DNA from: DATARH01 sp036268425 | Lineage (GTDB): Bacteria > Pseudomonadota > Alphaproteobacteria > ATCC43930 > CGMCC-115725 | DNA: 64,000 nucleotides | Direction: 5' to 3' | Assembly: GCA_036268425.1 (NCBI GenBank) | Contig: DATAUE010000074.1 | Coordinates: 182,530-246,529, forward strand | In this document: positions 50,799 to 60,185 of the stretch, one piece after another | How the letters are laid out: the number at the start of each line of letters is the position of its first letter | How positions within the stretch are numbered: the first letter of the stretch is position 1 | Notes under the pieces: model-generated | Databases searched by the model: none | The model's input: the letters and a program-made list of their open reading frames with translations, nothing else | What the model was told of the DNA's origin: nothing | Made by a program: the position numbers and the translations under genes

Positions 50799-51260
50799 TT
50801 ATTCTCCAAAACCGTTCGCGGCGAGAAACTGCGGGTTGGCCACCCGCAATTTTCCGATCGTCAACCGCCATAATATGGCACGAGCCGCCCTCTCGCGCTG
50901 TTCGCATGTTTCGAAAGCGCCAATGCGCAAATCGGCGGCGAGACGGGCGAGCCGCCGTTTTTCTCCCCTTCGCCCATCGGGGGAGAGGGTTGGAATGAGG
51001 GGGCGGGCGCCAGCGCACTTGCCTGCCGTGCCTCCGGTATCTAACTCACTTTCGCTCGCCTCATAAAATCGCGCCAACTCAGCCGAGACAAGATCGGCCG
51101 GGATTTCACCTGCGTCGAGTTCGCGCGCGGCCATCGCCATCACCGTCGCCACCAGCCGCAGATCGCGATGCATGTCGGCCGGCAGCCGTGCAAGCACCGT
51201 GTCGAGCAGGTACTCGCGACCGAGCGCCAGCAACGCGGCGGCGTCCGGCAGGTCACGCAT
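50799..51260 (-). CDS. DUF6285 protein with an in-frame repeat insertion
   Basis: 153 residues. MRDLPDAAALLALGREYLLD and the helical C terminus (LARLAADLRIGAFE, then LRVANPQFLA) match the small helical DUF6285 proteins that accompany aminoglycoside-phosphotransferase-like and acyl-CoA dehydrogenase genes. Residues about 71-102 (AGARPLIPTLSPDGRRGEKR) interrupt the helical text and are the translation of a dispersed palindromic repeat (50961-51011). Its start overlaps the phosphotransferase stop by 8 bp. Confidence 0.8.
   Translation of the reverse strand: MRDLPDAAALLALGREYLLDTVLARLPADMHRDLRLVATVMAMAARELDAGEIPADLVSAELARFYEASESELDTGGTAGKCAGARPLIPTLSPDGRRGEKRRLARLAADLRIGAFETCEQRERAARAILWRLTIGKLRVANPQFLAANGFGE
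50961..51011. repeat. dispersed palindromic repeat inserted inside the DUF6285 gene
   Basis: TTCTCCCCTTCGCCCATCGG followed by GGGAGAGGGTTGG and a GGGGGCGGGCGCC end forms an inverted repeat (CTCCCC/GGGGAG) of a type that usually lies between genes; read on the minus strand it gives PLIPTLSPDGRRGEK. It keeps the frame open. Related CCCCTCTCC/GGAGAGGGG hairpins occur at 13856 and near 38241. Confidence 0.75.
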
Positions 51261-52311
51261 GGCGGCGCAGTTCAGGCGGGGCGCCGTCGGGGTCGAGCAG
51301 CATCAGCAACTCCAGATCGCATTCGGTGGCGCGGCGGCCGATGATCGCGGTGCTGAGGTCACGCGCGCCGCCGATCAGATAACGGTCGCTTTGCTGCAAC
51401 GCGATAACCGCCCAGCGCACATTCGCTAGTACCTCCCAGAAATGCAGCCGCGCCGGATCGACCCGCCGGCCCGACGCCGCTTCGTAGCCGCGGCAGAAAT
51501 CCGCACGATCGGCAATGCCGCCGGCCGCACGGTCGAGCCGGGCAAACCGCCAGCCTTTGCAGCATAGCCAGCCGATATCTTCGTCGGGGTCACCCCAGCC
51601 GGCAAACTCCCAATCGAGGATGCCGGTCAACTCCGCACCCGAGCCGTCCCAAGCCAGCAGGTAGTTGCCGGTGCGGAAATCGCGATGGCACAGCACCGGC
51701 GGCAACGGCGCCGGCAGATGTGTTTCGAGCCAGCGGATCGCCCATTCGAGCACCGGCCGCGGGTTCGGATGCCGGTCGAGATAGGCACGAAAGCCGGCGA
51801 TCTGCTGCGTCGGTCCGGTGGTGTCGGGCGGCGGCAGAAAGGTGAGATCGGCGCGCGGTGGGCGGATCGTCTGGATGCGCGCCAACGCCTCTCCGAGCCG
51901 CGCGGCGATATCCGGCAGCCGCGGCTGCAGTACGCGATCGGTGGTGATCTGCCGCCCTTGCGCAGTGCCGGGCAGCCGCCGCATGACGAAAAACGGCTTG
52001 CCGATGACTTGCATATCGCTGCACAGCCACAGCGGCTGCGGCACCGGCGCTCCCGTGGTGAAGACCGCCCGCAGCACGGCGAATTCCTCGGCCCGGCCAA
52101 GGCTCGACGGGATGCCGGTAGCAGCGTCGGCCCGCAGGACCAGGCGCTGTTTGCCGACAAACGCGCCGTCGGCAAACTCGGCGTCGATGCCCCAATTCTC
52201 CTGAATCGCGCCGCCGGCCAGCAGCTTTACATCGCCAACCGCGACCCGACTGGCACCGCTTGCACAAGCGAGGAAGGTCGCCAACGCCAGCCGGCGCTGT
52301 GTGTCAGTCAT
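51253..52311 (-). CDS. aminoglycoside-phosphotransferase-fold kinase (phosphotransferase family)
   Basis: 352 residues. ATP-grasp of the APH/ChoK fold: LVLRADAATG region lysine/arginine strand, Brenner motif LCHRDFRTGNYLL (His-x-Asp-x-x-x-x-Asn) and the metal motif ILDWEFAGWGDP. This subgroup is often beside acyl-CoA dehydrogenase, acyl-CoA ligase and SDR genes in lipid or steroid breakdown. Here DUF6285 follows with an 8-bp overlap, and an SDR and acyl-CoA synthetase lie just upstream. The acceptor substrate is unknown; a CoA-linked or hydroxy-acyl compound is plausible. Confidence 0.9.
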   Translation of the reverse strand: MTDTQRRLALATFLACASGASRVAVGDVKLLAGGAIQENWGIDAEFADGAFVGKQRLVLRADAATGIPSSLGRAEEFAVLRAVFTTGAPVPQPLWLCSDMQVIGKPFFVMRRLPGTAQGRQITTDRVLQPRLPDIAARLGEALARIQTIRPPRADLTFLPPPDTTGPTQQIAGFRAYLDRHPNPRPVLEWAIRWLETHLPAPLPPVLCHRDFRTGNYLLAWDGSGAELTGILDWEFAGWGDPDEDIGWLCCKGWRFARLDRAAGGIADRADFCRGYEAASGRRVDPARLHFWEVLANVRWAVIALQQSDRYLIGGARDLSTAIIGRRATECDLELLMLLDPDGAPPELRRHA

Positions 52312-52406
52312 TGGGTCAACAATTCAACAAGGCACCTTGCCCGGGCTTGGTCCGGCCAAAGTGATTTGGGAAGACCGGCCATGCGACGGTACGACGGAGT
52401 ACCGGC

Positions 52407-53180
52407 CTAAATAGCGGCAACGCCGTGGCCGCCATCGACCGCGATGACCGCGCCGGTCACATAGGCGCTGGCAGGCGAGGCCAGAAACAGCAACGCGCCA
52501 TCGAGGTCCGGGGCCTGGCCGATGCGCCGCATCGGGATGCGGCCAATCAGGTTTTTTCCCGATGGCGTCTCGAAATACTCGCGGTTGAAATCGGTTTCGA
52601 TATAGCCCGGTGCCAGCGCGTTGACGAGGATGCCGTAACGCGCCAGTTCCATCGCCAGCACATGCGTCAGGTGCTGCAACCCGCCCTTGGCGGCGCAGTA
52701 GGCCGGCACTCTGCCGATCGTGCGAAACGCCAGGATCGATGAAATATTGATGATCCGGCCGGGTTTTTTCTGCTCAACGAGATGCTGCGCGAACTCGCGC
52801 GCCGCCAGCCAGGCGCCTTTAAGATTGGTGTCGACGACATAATCCCAATCCGCTTCGGTGTGCTCGAACAGCGGCTTCGACACCACGACACCGGCATTGT
52901 TGACGAGGATCGTCGGCGTCCCGACTTCGTTTTTGGCGGCGGCGATCGCGTTGCGGATGCTGGCGCTGTCGGTCACGTCGCAGGCGACCGGCAGGCAGGT
53001 GCCGCCTTCTGCCGCGATGCTGTCGGCCAGCGCCGTCAGCCGGTCGGTCCGTCGCGCCGCCGCCACGACCTTGGCGCCGGCGGCCGCCAGCACTTCGGCA
53101 AAGTGATGCCCGATACCGCTCGACGCACCCGTCACCAGCGCGACCTGGCCCGCGATATCGAAGCTGGGGAGAGCGGTCAC
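52407..53180 (-). CDS. SDR family oxidoreductase
   Basis: 257 residues from a GTG at 53180 that overlaps the upstream TGA (GTGA). GQVALVTGASSGIGHHFAEV, NNAGVVVSKPLFE, serine in NISSILAF, YCAAKGG (Tyr/Lys) and the end AYVTGAVIAVDGGHG are all present. VVAAARRTDRL suggests NADP(H). A 3-hydroxyacyl-CoA or alcohol dehydrogenase role is likely given its coupling to an acyl-CoA synthetase. An upstream in-frame extension is antisense-like and rejected. Confidence 0.92.
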   Translation of the reverse strand: MTALPSFDIAGQVALVTGASSGIGHHFAEVLAAAGAKVVAAARRTDRLTALADSIAAEGGTCLPVACDVTDSASIRNAIAAAKNEVGTPTILVNNAGVVVSKPLFEHTEADWDYVVDTNLKGAWLAAREFAQHLVEQKKPGRIINISSILAFRTIGRVPAYCAAKGGLQHLTHVLAMELARYGILVNALAPGYIETDFNREYFETPSGKNLIGRIPMRRIGQAPDLDGALLFLASPASAYVTGAVIAVDGGHGVAAI

Positions 53181-54805
53181 GCGGTTCCCTCCTTGGCGCG
53201 GTCGCGCAGCGCATATTTCTGAATCTTGCCAGTCGAGGTTTTCGGCAACGGGCCGAAGACCACGGTGCGCGGCGCCTTGTAATGCGCGAGGTTGGCGCGG
53301 CAGAAGGCGATAATTTCCGCCGCGGATATGTCGGCCGCTTCCGGCTTCAGCGTTACGAACGCGCAAGGTGTTTCGCCCCATGTCGCGTCGGGCCGCGCCA
53401 CGACGGCGGCTTCCATGATTTGGGGGTGGCGGTACAGCACCTCCTCGACCTCGATTGAGGAAATGTTCTCGCCGCCCGAGATGATGATGTCCTTGGAACG
53501 ATCCTTGATCTCGACATAGCCGTCCGGGTGCATCACCGCGAGATCGCCGGTGTGGAACCAGCCGCCGGCAAAGGCATCGCCGCTCGCCGCCGGGTTCTTC
53601 AGATAGCCCTTCATGATCGTGTTGCTGCGCAGCATCAGTTCACCGATCGTAAACCCGTCGGCCGGCACATCCTGCATCGTGTCAGGGTCGGCGATGCGCT
53701 GGCGGTCCAGCGTCAGGTATTGCACCCCTTGCCGCGCCATCTGCGCCGCGCGTTCGCCGAGCGGCAACCCGTCCCACTGATCCTGCCAGGCGCAGACGGT
53801 CGACGGGCCGTAGCTTTCGGTAAGCCCATACAGATGGGTGACGCGAAACCCCATCCGCTCCATCGCCTCGATGATTGCGGAAGGCGGCGCGGCGCCGCCG
53901 GTGGCGGCCTCGACGACATGATCAAAGCGGCGCTTGACGGCGTCGGGCGCATGCACCAGCAGGTTCAGCACGATCGGGGCGCCGCACAGATGCGTTACTC
54001 GATGTTCGGCAATCGCTTCGAAGATCGGTGCGGGATCGACCCGGCGCAGGCAGACATGCGTGCCGGCCACCGCCGTCACGCCCCATGTATAAGTCCAGCC
54101 GTTGCAGTGAAACATTGGCAGGGTCCACAGATAGACCGAATGCCGGTCGAGCCCAAAAGTGATCGCGTTGCCCATCGCATTCAGAAACGCACCGCGATGG
54201 TGGTACACGACGCCTTTCGGGTTGCCGGTCGTGCCTGAGGTGTAGTTCAGTGTGATGGCGCTCCATTCGTCGGCCGGCGGCACCCATGTTGCGGCGGGAT
54301 CGCCCTCGGCAAGAAACGCCTCGTACTCGACGTCGCATAGGGGCTCGCCGTTGTCGATATCGGCGATATCGACCAGCGCGATATCGCGGCCGAGTTCACG
54401 TAATGCCTCGCGCACGACCGGGCCAAACTCGCGATCGGCAATCAGCAGCCGGGCGCCGCCGTGATTGAGGATGAACGCGATCGAGCGGGCATCGAGCCGG
54501 TAATTCAGCGCGTTCAGCACGGCGCCGGCCATCGGCACGCCGTAGTGCGCTTCGAGCAAGGCCGGCACGTTTGGTGCCATCACCGCGACGGTCTCGCCCG
54601 GCCGGATGCCGCGGCGCCCTAATGCATCGGCAAAGCGCCGGCAACGCCCGTAGAATTCGCGATAGGTATAGCGGCGCTCGCCATGAATGACCGCGAGCTT
54701 GTCGGGATAGATCGCCGCCGCCCGCGACAGGTAGCCGAGCGGCGTCAACGCCGCGAAATTGGCGGCATTGCGGGCGAGATGCGGCGCGTCGTAAACCTGA
54801 TCCAC
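53177..54805 (-). CDS. acyl-CoA synthetase (AMP-forming, AlkK-like)
   Basis: 542 residues. AMP-binding P-loop LNYTSGTTGNPKGVVYHH, MFHCNGWTYTWGVTAVAGTH, adenylation core HLYGLTESYGPSTV, and hinge/C-terminal DRSKDIIISGGENISSIEVE with SSTGKIQ-type lysine near the end (LPKTSTGKIQ) are complete. NALNYRLDARSIAFILNHGG is typical of medium-chain AlkK-like enzymes. It activates a fatty or aromatic acid to CoA thioester. It is coupled to the SDR gene by a 4-bp overlap. Confidence 0.94.
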   Translation of the reverse strand: MDQVYDAPHLARNAANFAALTPLGYLSRAAAIYPDKLAVIHGERRYTYREFYGRCRRFADALGRRGIRPGETVAVMAPNVPALLEAHYGVPMAGAVLNALNYRLDARSIAFILNHGGARLLIADREFGPVVREALRELGRDIALVDIADIDNGEPLCDVEYEAFLAEGDPAATWVPPADEWSAITLNYTSGTTGNPKGVVYHHRGAFLNAMGNAITFGLDRHSVYLWTLPMFHCNGWTYTWGVTAVAGTHVCLRRVDPAPIFEAIAEHRVTHLCGAPIVLNLLVHAPDAVKRRFDHVVEAATGGAAPPSAIIEAMERMGFRVTHLYGLTESYGPSTVCAWQDQWDGLPLGERAAQMARQGVQYLTLDRQRIADPDTMQDVPADGFTIGELMLRSNTIMKGYLKNPAASGDAFAGGWFHTGDLAVMHPDGYVEIKDRSKDIIISGGENISSIEVEEVLYRHPQIMEAAVVARPDATWGETPCAFVTLKPEAADISAAEIIAFCRANLAHYKAPRTVVFGPLPKTSTGKIQKYALRDRAKEGTA

Positions 54806-54907
54806 AGCCTATACCTTCGCGATTGGCTCGCTTCCGGCATCCTTGGCTGCGTCGGCAGCAGCGTCAAGCGGCCAGCACCGCCGCTCTAACGGGAAGCGCC
54901 TCGACCC

Positions 54908-55555
54908 ATGCGCATCGATATCGTCGCCGACCTGACCTGCCCCTGGTGCTATATCGGCAAGCGGCGGCTCGAACGCGCCCTGGCGATGCGCCCGGCCTTG
55001 GAGGTTGAACGTGTGTGGCGGCCGTTTCAGCTCAATCCCGAACTGGCGCCTGCCGGCGTCCCGCGCGATTTGTACCTGCAGCTCAAATTCGGCGGCGGGC
55101 GCGCCGCAGCGCGCATGCAGGCGGCGCTGACGGCAGCCGGCCTGCGCGAGGGGATCGCTTTGGCCTTTGACCGCATCCACCGCACGCCGAATACCGTCAA
55201 CGCGCACCGGCTGATCCGGCTGGCTGCGGCCGCGGACCGTTCCGAGCCGGTCGTCGAGGCGCTGTACCGCGGCTATTTCGTCGATGGCATCGATATCGGC
55301 AACCTCGACGCGCTGGCGGCGATTGCCGCCGCTTGCGGTCTCGACCGGCGTCTGACCCGCACCATGCTCGCCGGCGATGCCGGCGTCACCGAGGTGCTGG
55401 CCGAAGAGCACCGGGCCCGGCGCACCGGCATCGAAGCCGTGCCATGCTTTATCATCGAAGGGGATTACGCGCTGGCCGGCGCGCAGGATGCCGAGATGTT
55501 TCTACCGCTGTTCGATCTCGCCGCCGGTCCACGCGAATCCGCTGCGGCCGATTAA
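54908..55555 (+). CDS. DsbA family protein, FrnE-like
   Basis: 215 residues. The N-terminal strand and active site DIVADLTCPWCYIGKRRLER has a CPWC motif in a DsbA fold. NTVNAHRLIRLAA and VPCFIIEGDYALAGAQ (cis-Pro region VPCF) are typical of FrnE. No signal peptide, so it is a cytoplasmic thiol oxidoreductase, possibly acting on a polyketide or glutathione conjugate. The TAA is shared, base for base, with the convergent methyltransferase stop (TTAA). Confidence 0.92.
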   Translation: MRIDIVADLTCPWCYIGKRRLERALAMRPALEVERVWRPFQLNPELAPAGVPRDLYLQLKFGGGRAAARMQAALTAAGLREGIALAFDRIHRTPNTVNAHRLIRLAAAADRSEPVVEALYRGYFVDGIDIGNLDALAAIAAACGLDRRLTRTMLAGDAGVTEVLAEEHRARRTGIEAVPCFIIEGDYALAGAQDAEMFLPLFDLAAGPRESAAAD

Positions 55556-56256
55556 CCAGCCGGAGCGGCCGGGCGGCGGATTGCCATCAGCGATTTGGTC
55601 AGGCCGAAAAACCGCTCGCGCAGCAATTCGGCGTTGGGGAACAGCGCGCGAAAGCGGCGTTCGTCGAGAAGCTGGCAACTCTCGACGCTGCGCACGGCGC
55701 CATCGACGGTTGGCATTTGCGGGCGAAAGCCGCGCTTGCGCGACATGACCATCCTGACCTGGACCGGCGTCGGCAAAAACTGGAAGCCGAGCGTCCCGAA
55801 ATGCGGCTCCCACGGAAACCAGTAATTCGGTGTCTGTACGAAATAGGCATCTGCCACGCGCTCGACTTCGCGGCTGAATTTGACCTGGTTTTCCCAGGTG
55901 CCGACATGCTCGATAACCGAATTGGAATGCAGAATGTCGAACGATTTGTCGGGATAGGGCAGGTCGGTGGCATCGGCATAGGCATAGCTGAACAACCCAT
56001 CCGGGTCGCTGGCCGGCGGCGCCCCGCCGTCGCCGATATTGGTGATCAGCACCGAGACGCCATGCGCGGTCAGAAAATCGACCGGGATGATCGACCAGTA
56101 TTTGCGGGTGCCGCCGATGTCGAGAATCGTGCAGCGGCCTTTCCGCTGTGCGATCAACGCAATCATATCGAGCAACGGGCCGATGCGCCGGCGCCGGAAA
56201 CGCGAACCCAGCGATGTCGGCGACGAATAATTGCCGATCCATTGGGCGAGCGTCAC
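55552..56256 (-). CDS. class I SAM-dependent methyltransferase
   Basis: 234 residues from a GTG at 56256, preceded by AGGAGT; an in-frame ATG at 56325 gives a non-conserved extension. Motif I TILDIGGTRKYWS, the acidic strand LITNIGDGG, DATDLPYPDKSFDILHSNSV and IEHVGTWENQVKFSREVER are present. The middle (QTPNYWFPWEPHFG) resembles methyltransferases in surface-polysaccharide loci. It is adjacent to the flippase and O-antigen ligase genes, divergently oriented. Confidence 0.85.
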   Translation of the reverse strand: MTLAQWIGNYSSPTSLGSRFRRRRIGPLLDMIALIAQRKGRCTILDIGGTRKYWSIIPVDFLTAHGVSVLITNIGDGGAPPASDPDGLFSYAYADATDLPYPDKSFDILHSNSVIEHVGTWENQVKFSREVERVADAYFVQTPNYWFPWEPHFGTLGFQFLPTPVQVRMVMSRKRGFRPQMPTVDGAVRSVESCQLLDERRFRALFPNAELLRERFFGLTKSLMAIRRPAAPAG

Positions 56257-56477
56257 GTTGACTCCTGCGCGAATACTCCTGCGCGCCGCGGTTGCGGGAA
56301 CGCGGCGGCCCGCAAGGCCGTACAACCCAGAAGATTCAGCTTAGCCGCAGCCTCCGATACACGCAATCGCACGCACATCTTATGCGATACGACTGCCGGG
56401 AGAGCCTTGGACATCGCTTGTTAACCCGGCCGCGTCACCTTGCGCCTATATGCCGGCCTTCATGGTAGCGTTGCCGT

Positions 56478-57824
56478 ATGGCCTTTGCCCTCATGCCGCT
56501 CGATCGCCTGCGTGACCGGTTGCTGGCCGGTCGCAGCCGGCTTCGCTATGGCGTTTCGGCGCTCGACCAGATCGCGCTCAGCCTGTTCAATTTCGGGCTC
56601 AGCCTTTATCTGGTCCGGGTGCTGTCGGCGACCGATTTCGGCATTGTCACATTGTGGATGGCGATGGCGCTGCTCGCCGTCAGCGTGCAGGGCGCGCTGG
56701 TCAGTGGGCCTCTCACCATCCACATTCCGGCCGCCGCCGATCCCCAGCAGGCCAAGAGGCTGGCCGATGCGGTCGCCGTCACCAACCTGCTGGTGATTGC
56801 GGTCGCGACCGCCGCCGTTGTCGCGGTCAACGCGACGGTCGAGGCCGAATGGGTGCCGCACGACGTGCCGACGATGCTGGCGATCCCGTTTTTTGTCGCC
56901 GGCGGATTGCTGCGCGAATACCATCGCACGCTGGCGTTCAGCCGCCGCGACATGAAGATGCTGGCCTGGACCGACGGCCCGTACCTCGCCGTCACCACCG
57001 TATGTCTCGCCGCGATGGTGGTGTGGCCGGCCCGCTTCGGCAATCTGGCGATGGCGTTTTTTGCGATGACGATCGGCTGCATCGTCAGCCAGCTTTTTCT
57101 GAACCGCCGCTTTCACTGTCCGCAGCCGCACCCGTTCGACGGCAAGTGGCTGCGCGATTTTCGCGCGATCATCGGCGATGTCGGATGGGCGCTGGTCGGA
57201 GTCGTTGCGACGCATCTGCGCTCCCGCAGCTATATCTATGTCACGGTCAACCTCGTCAGCCTCGCCGGACTCGGCGCCCTGAACCTGGTCGGCGTGCTGT
57301 TCCGGCCGGTGCGGCTGATGCTGCTGGCATGGAGCCGCACGGCCCTGCCGACGATGGCGGCGCAGCTTGCCAGCGGCCGTATCAAGGCATTCGACCGCAC
57401 CGTTTTGCAGGCATTTGCCGGCGCGATCCTCGCCAGTGTCGGCTGGTTTGCGGTGCTGTGGCTCGCGTGGCACCCGATCGAACGCTATTTCCTCGCCGGC
57501 CGCTACCCCGATGCTTGGCTGCTGGTCTGGCCGTGGGCGATCGCGGCGGGCCTCAGCGTCATGGAGTACACGCTGTCGCTGGCGCTGCAGGCGGCCCGCG
57601 AGTTCAAATTCCTCGCCTACGCAACGCTGACCGGCGCCCCGACGACGGTTGCCGCGACGGCCGCCGCGGTGCTGTGGCATGGTTATACCTGGACGATGTA
57701 CGGTGTAGCGGTCGGCAATTTCTATATGCTCGCGATCCAGGCGTGGCGACTTTACACCGTGCGCCGGCGGATCATCGCGGACACCGGGGTTGCTACCGCG
57801 GCAGCGTCCGGCCTCAGCAGCTGA
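56478..57824 (+). CDS. polysaccharide flippase (Wzx-like, oligosaccharide flippase family)
   Basis: 448 residues with about 12-14 membrane segments (for example ALDQIALSLFNFGLSLYLVR near residue 26). The start pattern (helix, then VLSATDFGIVTLWMAM) is that of the polysaccharide-synthesis MOP superfamily. It moves lipid-linked sugar repeat units across the inner membrane. It is 31 bp upstream of a WaaL/ExoQ-like ligase gene, so the pair would supply and attach surface polysaccharide. Confidence 0.88.
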   Translation: MAFALMPLDRLRDRLLAGRSRLRYGVSALDQIALSLFNFGLSLYLVRVLSATDFGIVTLWMAMALLAVSVQGALVSGPLTIHIPAAADPQQAKRLADAVAVTNLLVIAVATAAVVAVNATVEAEWVPHDVPTMLAIPFFVAGGLLREYHRTLAFSRRDMKMLAWTDGPYLAVTTVCLAAMVVWPARFGNLAMAFFAMTIGCIVSQLFLNRRFHCPQPHPFDGKWLRDFRAIIGDVGWALVGVVATHLRSRSYIYVTVNLVSLAGLGALNLVGVLFRPVRLMLLAWSRTALPTMAAQLASGRIKAFDRTVLQAFAGAILASVGWFAVLWLAWHPIERYFLAGRYPDAWLLVWPWAIAAGLSVMEYTLSLALQAAREFKFLAYATLTGAPTTVAATAAAVLWHGYTWTMYGVAVGNFYMLAIQAWRLYTVRRRIIADTGVATAAASGLSS

Positions 57825-57855
57825 TGCGGCCGTTTATCGATAGCAGAGCCTTGCC

Positions 57856-59154
57856 ATGAAATTTATCGCCGCCCGCGTCGAGTTTCTGGTCAGCATCCTG
57901 TTTCTGTGGATCGCCACCGGCATCTTCTGGCCGCCTGCGTCGTATTTCAACAAGACCGCTTTGGCGCTCGACGCATCGGACCCGACAAGCACCGCAGCCC
58001 ATATTGTCTTTATCGCGCTTCTGATCGTCGTCGCCATTGTGCGGCGTGACGACATGTTGTGGGCGTTGCGCTGCGGCTGGCCGCTTTTGCCCTTGTTGGC
58101 GCTGGCTTATCTGAGCGCCTTTTGGTCGGACGCACCGACGCTGGTGCTGCGCCGTTCGACGACGCTGGCGATCACCACTGTTTTTGCCATGTATTTGACC
58201 GTGCGATACGAGTTGCCGCGGCTGATCTCGATCCTGCTGAAGCTCAGCGTCGTCGGCGTTGTCGGGTCTTTTACGGTCATGGTGGTCGCGCCCGACTTGG
58301 CGCTGGGCGGCAGCATCGACTATCCCAATGCCATCCGGGGCGCTTATACCGCCAAGAACACACTGGGCGGGATTTCCAGTTTTGGGATCATCATCGCCGT
58401 CTATGCGCTGTGGCGGGGATATGGTTCGCGGCTGATTGCCGGCGCCCTGATCCCTGCCAACCTCGCGCTGCTGCTGGTATCGCAATCGGCGACGGCGCTG
58501 CTGCTGGTGGTTGCGGCGACCTATGTCGCGACTCTCGCCAGCGCCCTGCGTCGGCGCAGCGGCGCCGGGCTGGTGCTGGGCTTTGCCATGATCGTCCTCG
58601 GGTTGGCCGGGATCGGATTGCTGGCGCTCGGCTGGGACGAGGTGCTGGCGGCGTTGAACCGCAACCCGACACTGACCGGGCGCGCCCAGATCTGGCGTAT
58701 GGCGCTGGCGGATATTGGACATCGGCCGTGGTTCGGCTATGGCTATGGTGCGTTCTGGCGGCAAAGCACGGTCGAGGCCCGCAACATGTGGACCATCGTC
58801 TTCTGGATCGTGCCGCACGCCCACAATGCCTGGCTTGAAGCCGGGCTGGCGCTCGGTATTGTCGGGATGATCGGCATCACCTGGCTGTGGCTCACCGCAT
58901 TCTACCGTAGCCTGCGCCTGCTGACCGAACCTTCGGCACAGCATGTCGTGTTCTGCATGGCGCTGTTTATCGCGATCCTGATCGAGAACCTGACCGAATA
59001 CGAATTCTTCCGGGCCGACTCGTTTTTCTGGGTCCTGTTCGTCGTCGCCTTTACCGATCTGGGCAGTGCCGCATTGGGGGTGCGGCGCATCGAAGCCCGT
59101 TCGCCTCTCGCGCTTGGCGCAACGCCGGGACTGGCCCCGGCGATGTCGGATTAG
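57856..59154 (+). CDS. O-antigen ligase / ExoQ-like family protein
   Basis: 432 residues, about 10-12 membrane segments. The large loop with GSIDYPNAIRGAYTAKNTLG and, later, LTGRAQIWRMALADIGHRPW and FGYGYGAFW is the family's active-site region; HAHNAWLEAGLALGIVG holds the conserved histidine near the C-terminal periplasmic loop. The enzyme ligates or polymerises surface polysaccharide. The coupling to the flippase gene supports the assignment. Confidence 0.9.
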   Translation: MKFIAARVEFLVSILFLWIATGIFWPPASYFNKTALALDASDPTSTAAHIVFIALLIVVAIVRRDDMLWALRCGWPLLPLLALAYLSAFWSDAPTLVLRRSTTLAITTVFAMYLTVRYELPRLISILLKLSVVGVVGSFTVMVVAPDLALGGSIDYPNAIRGAYTAKNTLGGISSFGIIIAVYALWRGYGSRLIAGALIPANLALLLVSQSATALLLVVAATYVATLASALRRRSGAGLVLGFAMIVLGLAGIGLLALGWDEVLAALNRNPTLTGRAQIWRMALADIGHRPWFGYGYGAFWRQSTVEARNMWTIVFWIVPHAHNAWLEAGLALGIVGMIGITWLWLTAFYRSLRLLTEPSAQHVVFCMALFIAILIENLTEYEFFRADSFFWVLFVVAFTDLGSAALGVRRIEARSPLALGATPGLAPAMSD

Positions 59155-59254
59155 CGAGCCGTCGCGACAAAGCGGAACAGGGTTGCCTTCGTTGACATCG
59201 GCCGGAGGCGGATCAATCCTTTGGCAACGGCATCGCCACTTTGGGAGAGCGCAC

Positions 59255-60145
59255 ATGACCATTGACGCAAAGCCGCTGCATCCACATATCGGCGCCGCTA
59301 TATCCGGGGTCGATGTCGCGGCGGCGCTCGACGATGCGACGCTGCACGAATTATGGCAGGCGATCGACCGGCACTCGGTGCTGGTGATGCACCACCAGCA
59401 GGTCAGCGACGCACAGCTGAAGAGCTTTGCTGCCCGCTTCGGCGACCTCGAAATCGGTCGCGCGGCGCTGCGGCCGGGACGCCGGCGGCTCGACATTCCC
59501 GAGATCGGCGACATCTCCAACCTCGACGAAGACAACCGCGTCCGGGAGCGCGACGACCGGCGCCGGCTCGATATGCTCGGCAACCGCCTGTGGCACACCG
59601 ATGCGTCGTATATGAAAGTGCCGGTGGTGCTCGGCATGCTGTTTGCGGTGTCGGTGCCGCCGGCCAGTTCGCTCGGCGCCGGCGAGACCGAGTTTGCCGA
59701 CATGCGCGCCGCCTATGACGCACTGCCGGATGACATGAAAGCGACGATCGACGGCCTCGTCGTCGAGCACGACATCTTCTGGTCGCGCGGCCAGATCGGC
59801 TTTACCGCATTCGCGCCGGGCGAGCGCGAGCAGTTTCCGCCCTCACCGCAGCGGCTGGTGCGGCGGCATCCGGGATCGGGGCGCAAGACGCTGTACCTGT
59901 CGGCACATGCCTCGCACATCGTCGGCTGGCCGGTGGCGGACGGACGCCTGCTGCTGAGCGATCTCAACACCCACGCGACGCAGCGCCAGTTCGTCTATAG
60001 CCACCCATGGGCCAAGGGCGACCTCGTGATCTGGGACAATCGCTGCACGATGCACCGCGGCCGCCCGCACGACGAAAACGCCCCGCGCGACCTGCGCCGC
60101 GCAACGACGCTCGATGTCGGCTCGACGCTGGAGGAGGCAGCCTAA
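59255..60145 (+). CDS. TauD/TfdA family 2-oxoglutarate-dependent dioxygenase
   Basis: 296 residues from the ATG at 59255 (GGGAGAG upstream). The iron ligands HxD lie in LWHTDASYMKVP and the second His in LVIWDNRCTMHRGRPHDE. The oxoglutarate arginine is in the C-terminal RDLRRATTLDV. DIEIGDISNL-type opening text (IPEIGDISNLDEDN) is family-like. It hydroxylates a small acid such as a sulfonate, phenoxyacetate or quinone substrate with release of succinate. Substrate unknown. Confidence 0.92.
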   Translation: MTIDAKPLHPHIGAAISGVDVAAALDDATLHELWQAIDRHSVLVMHHQQVSDAQLKSFAARFGDLEIGRAALRPGRRRLDIPEIGDISNLDEDNRVRERDDRRRLDMLGNRLWHTDASYMKVPVVLGMLFAVSVPPASSLGAGETEFADMRAAYDALPDDMKATIDGLVVEHDIFWSRGQIGFTAFAPGEREQFPPSPQRLVRRHPGSGRKTLYLSAHASHIVGWPVADGRLLLSDLNTHATQRQFVYSHPWAKGDLVIWDNRCTMHRGRPHDENAPRDLRRATTLDVGSTLEEAA

Positions 60146-60185
60146 GTTAGGCGCTTCGTCCCGGTTTGCCGGCCCCGTTTCACCG

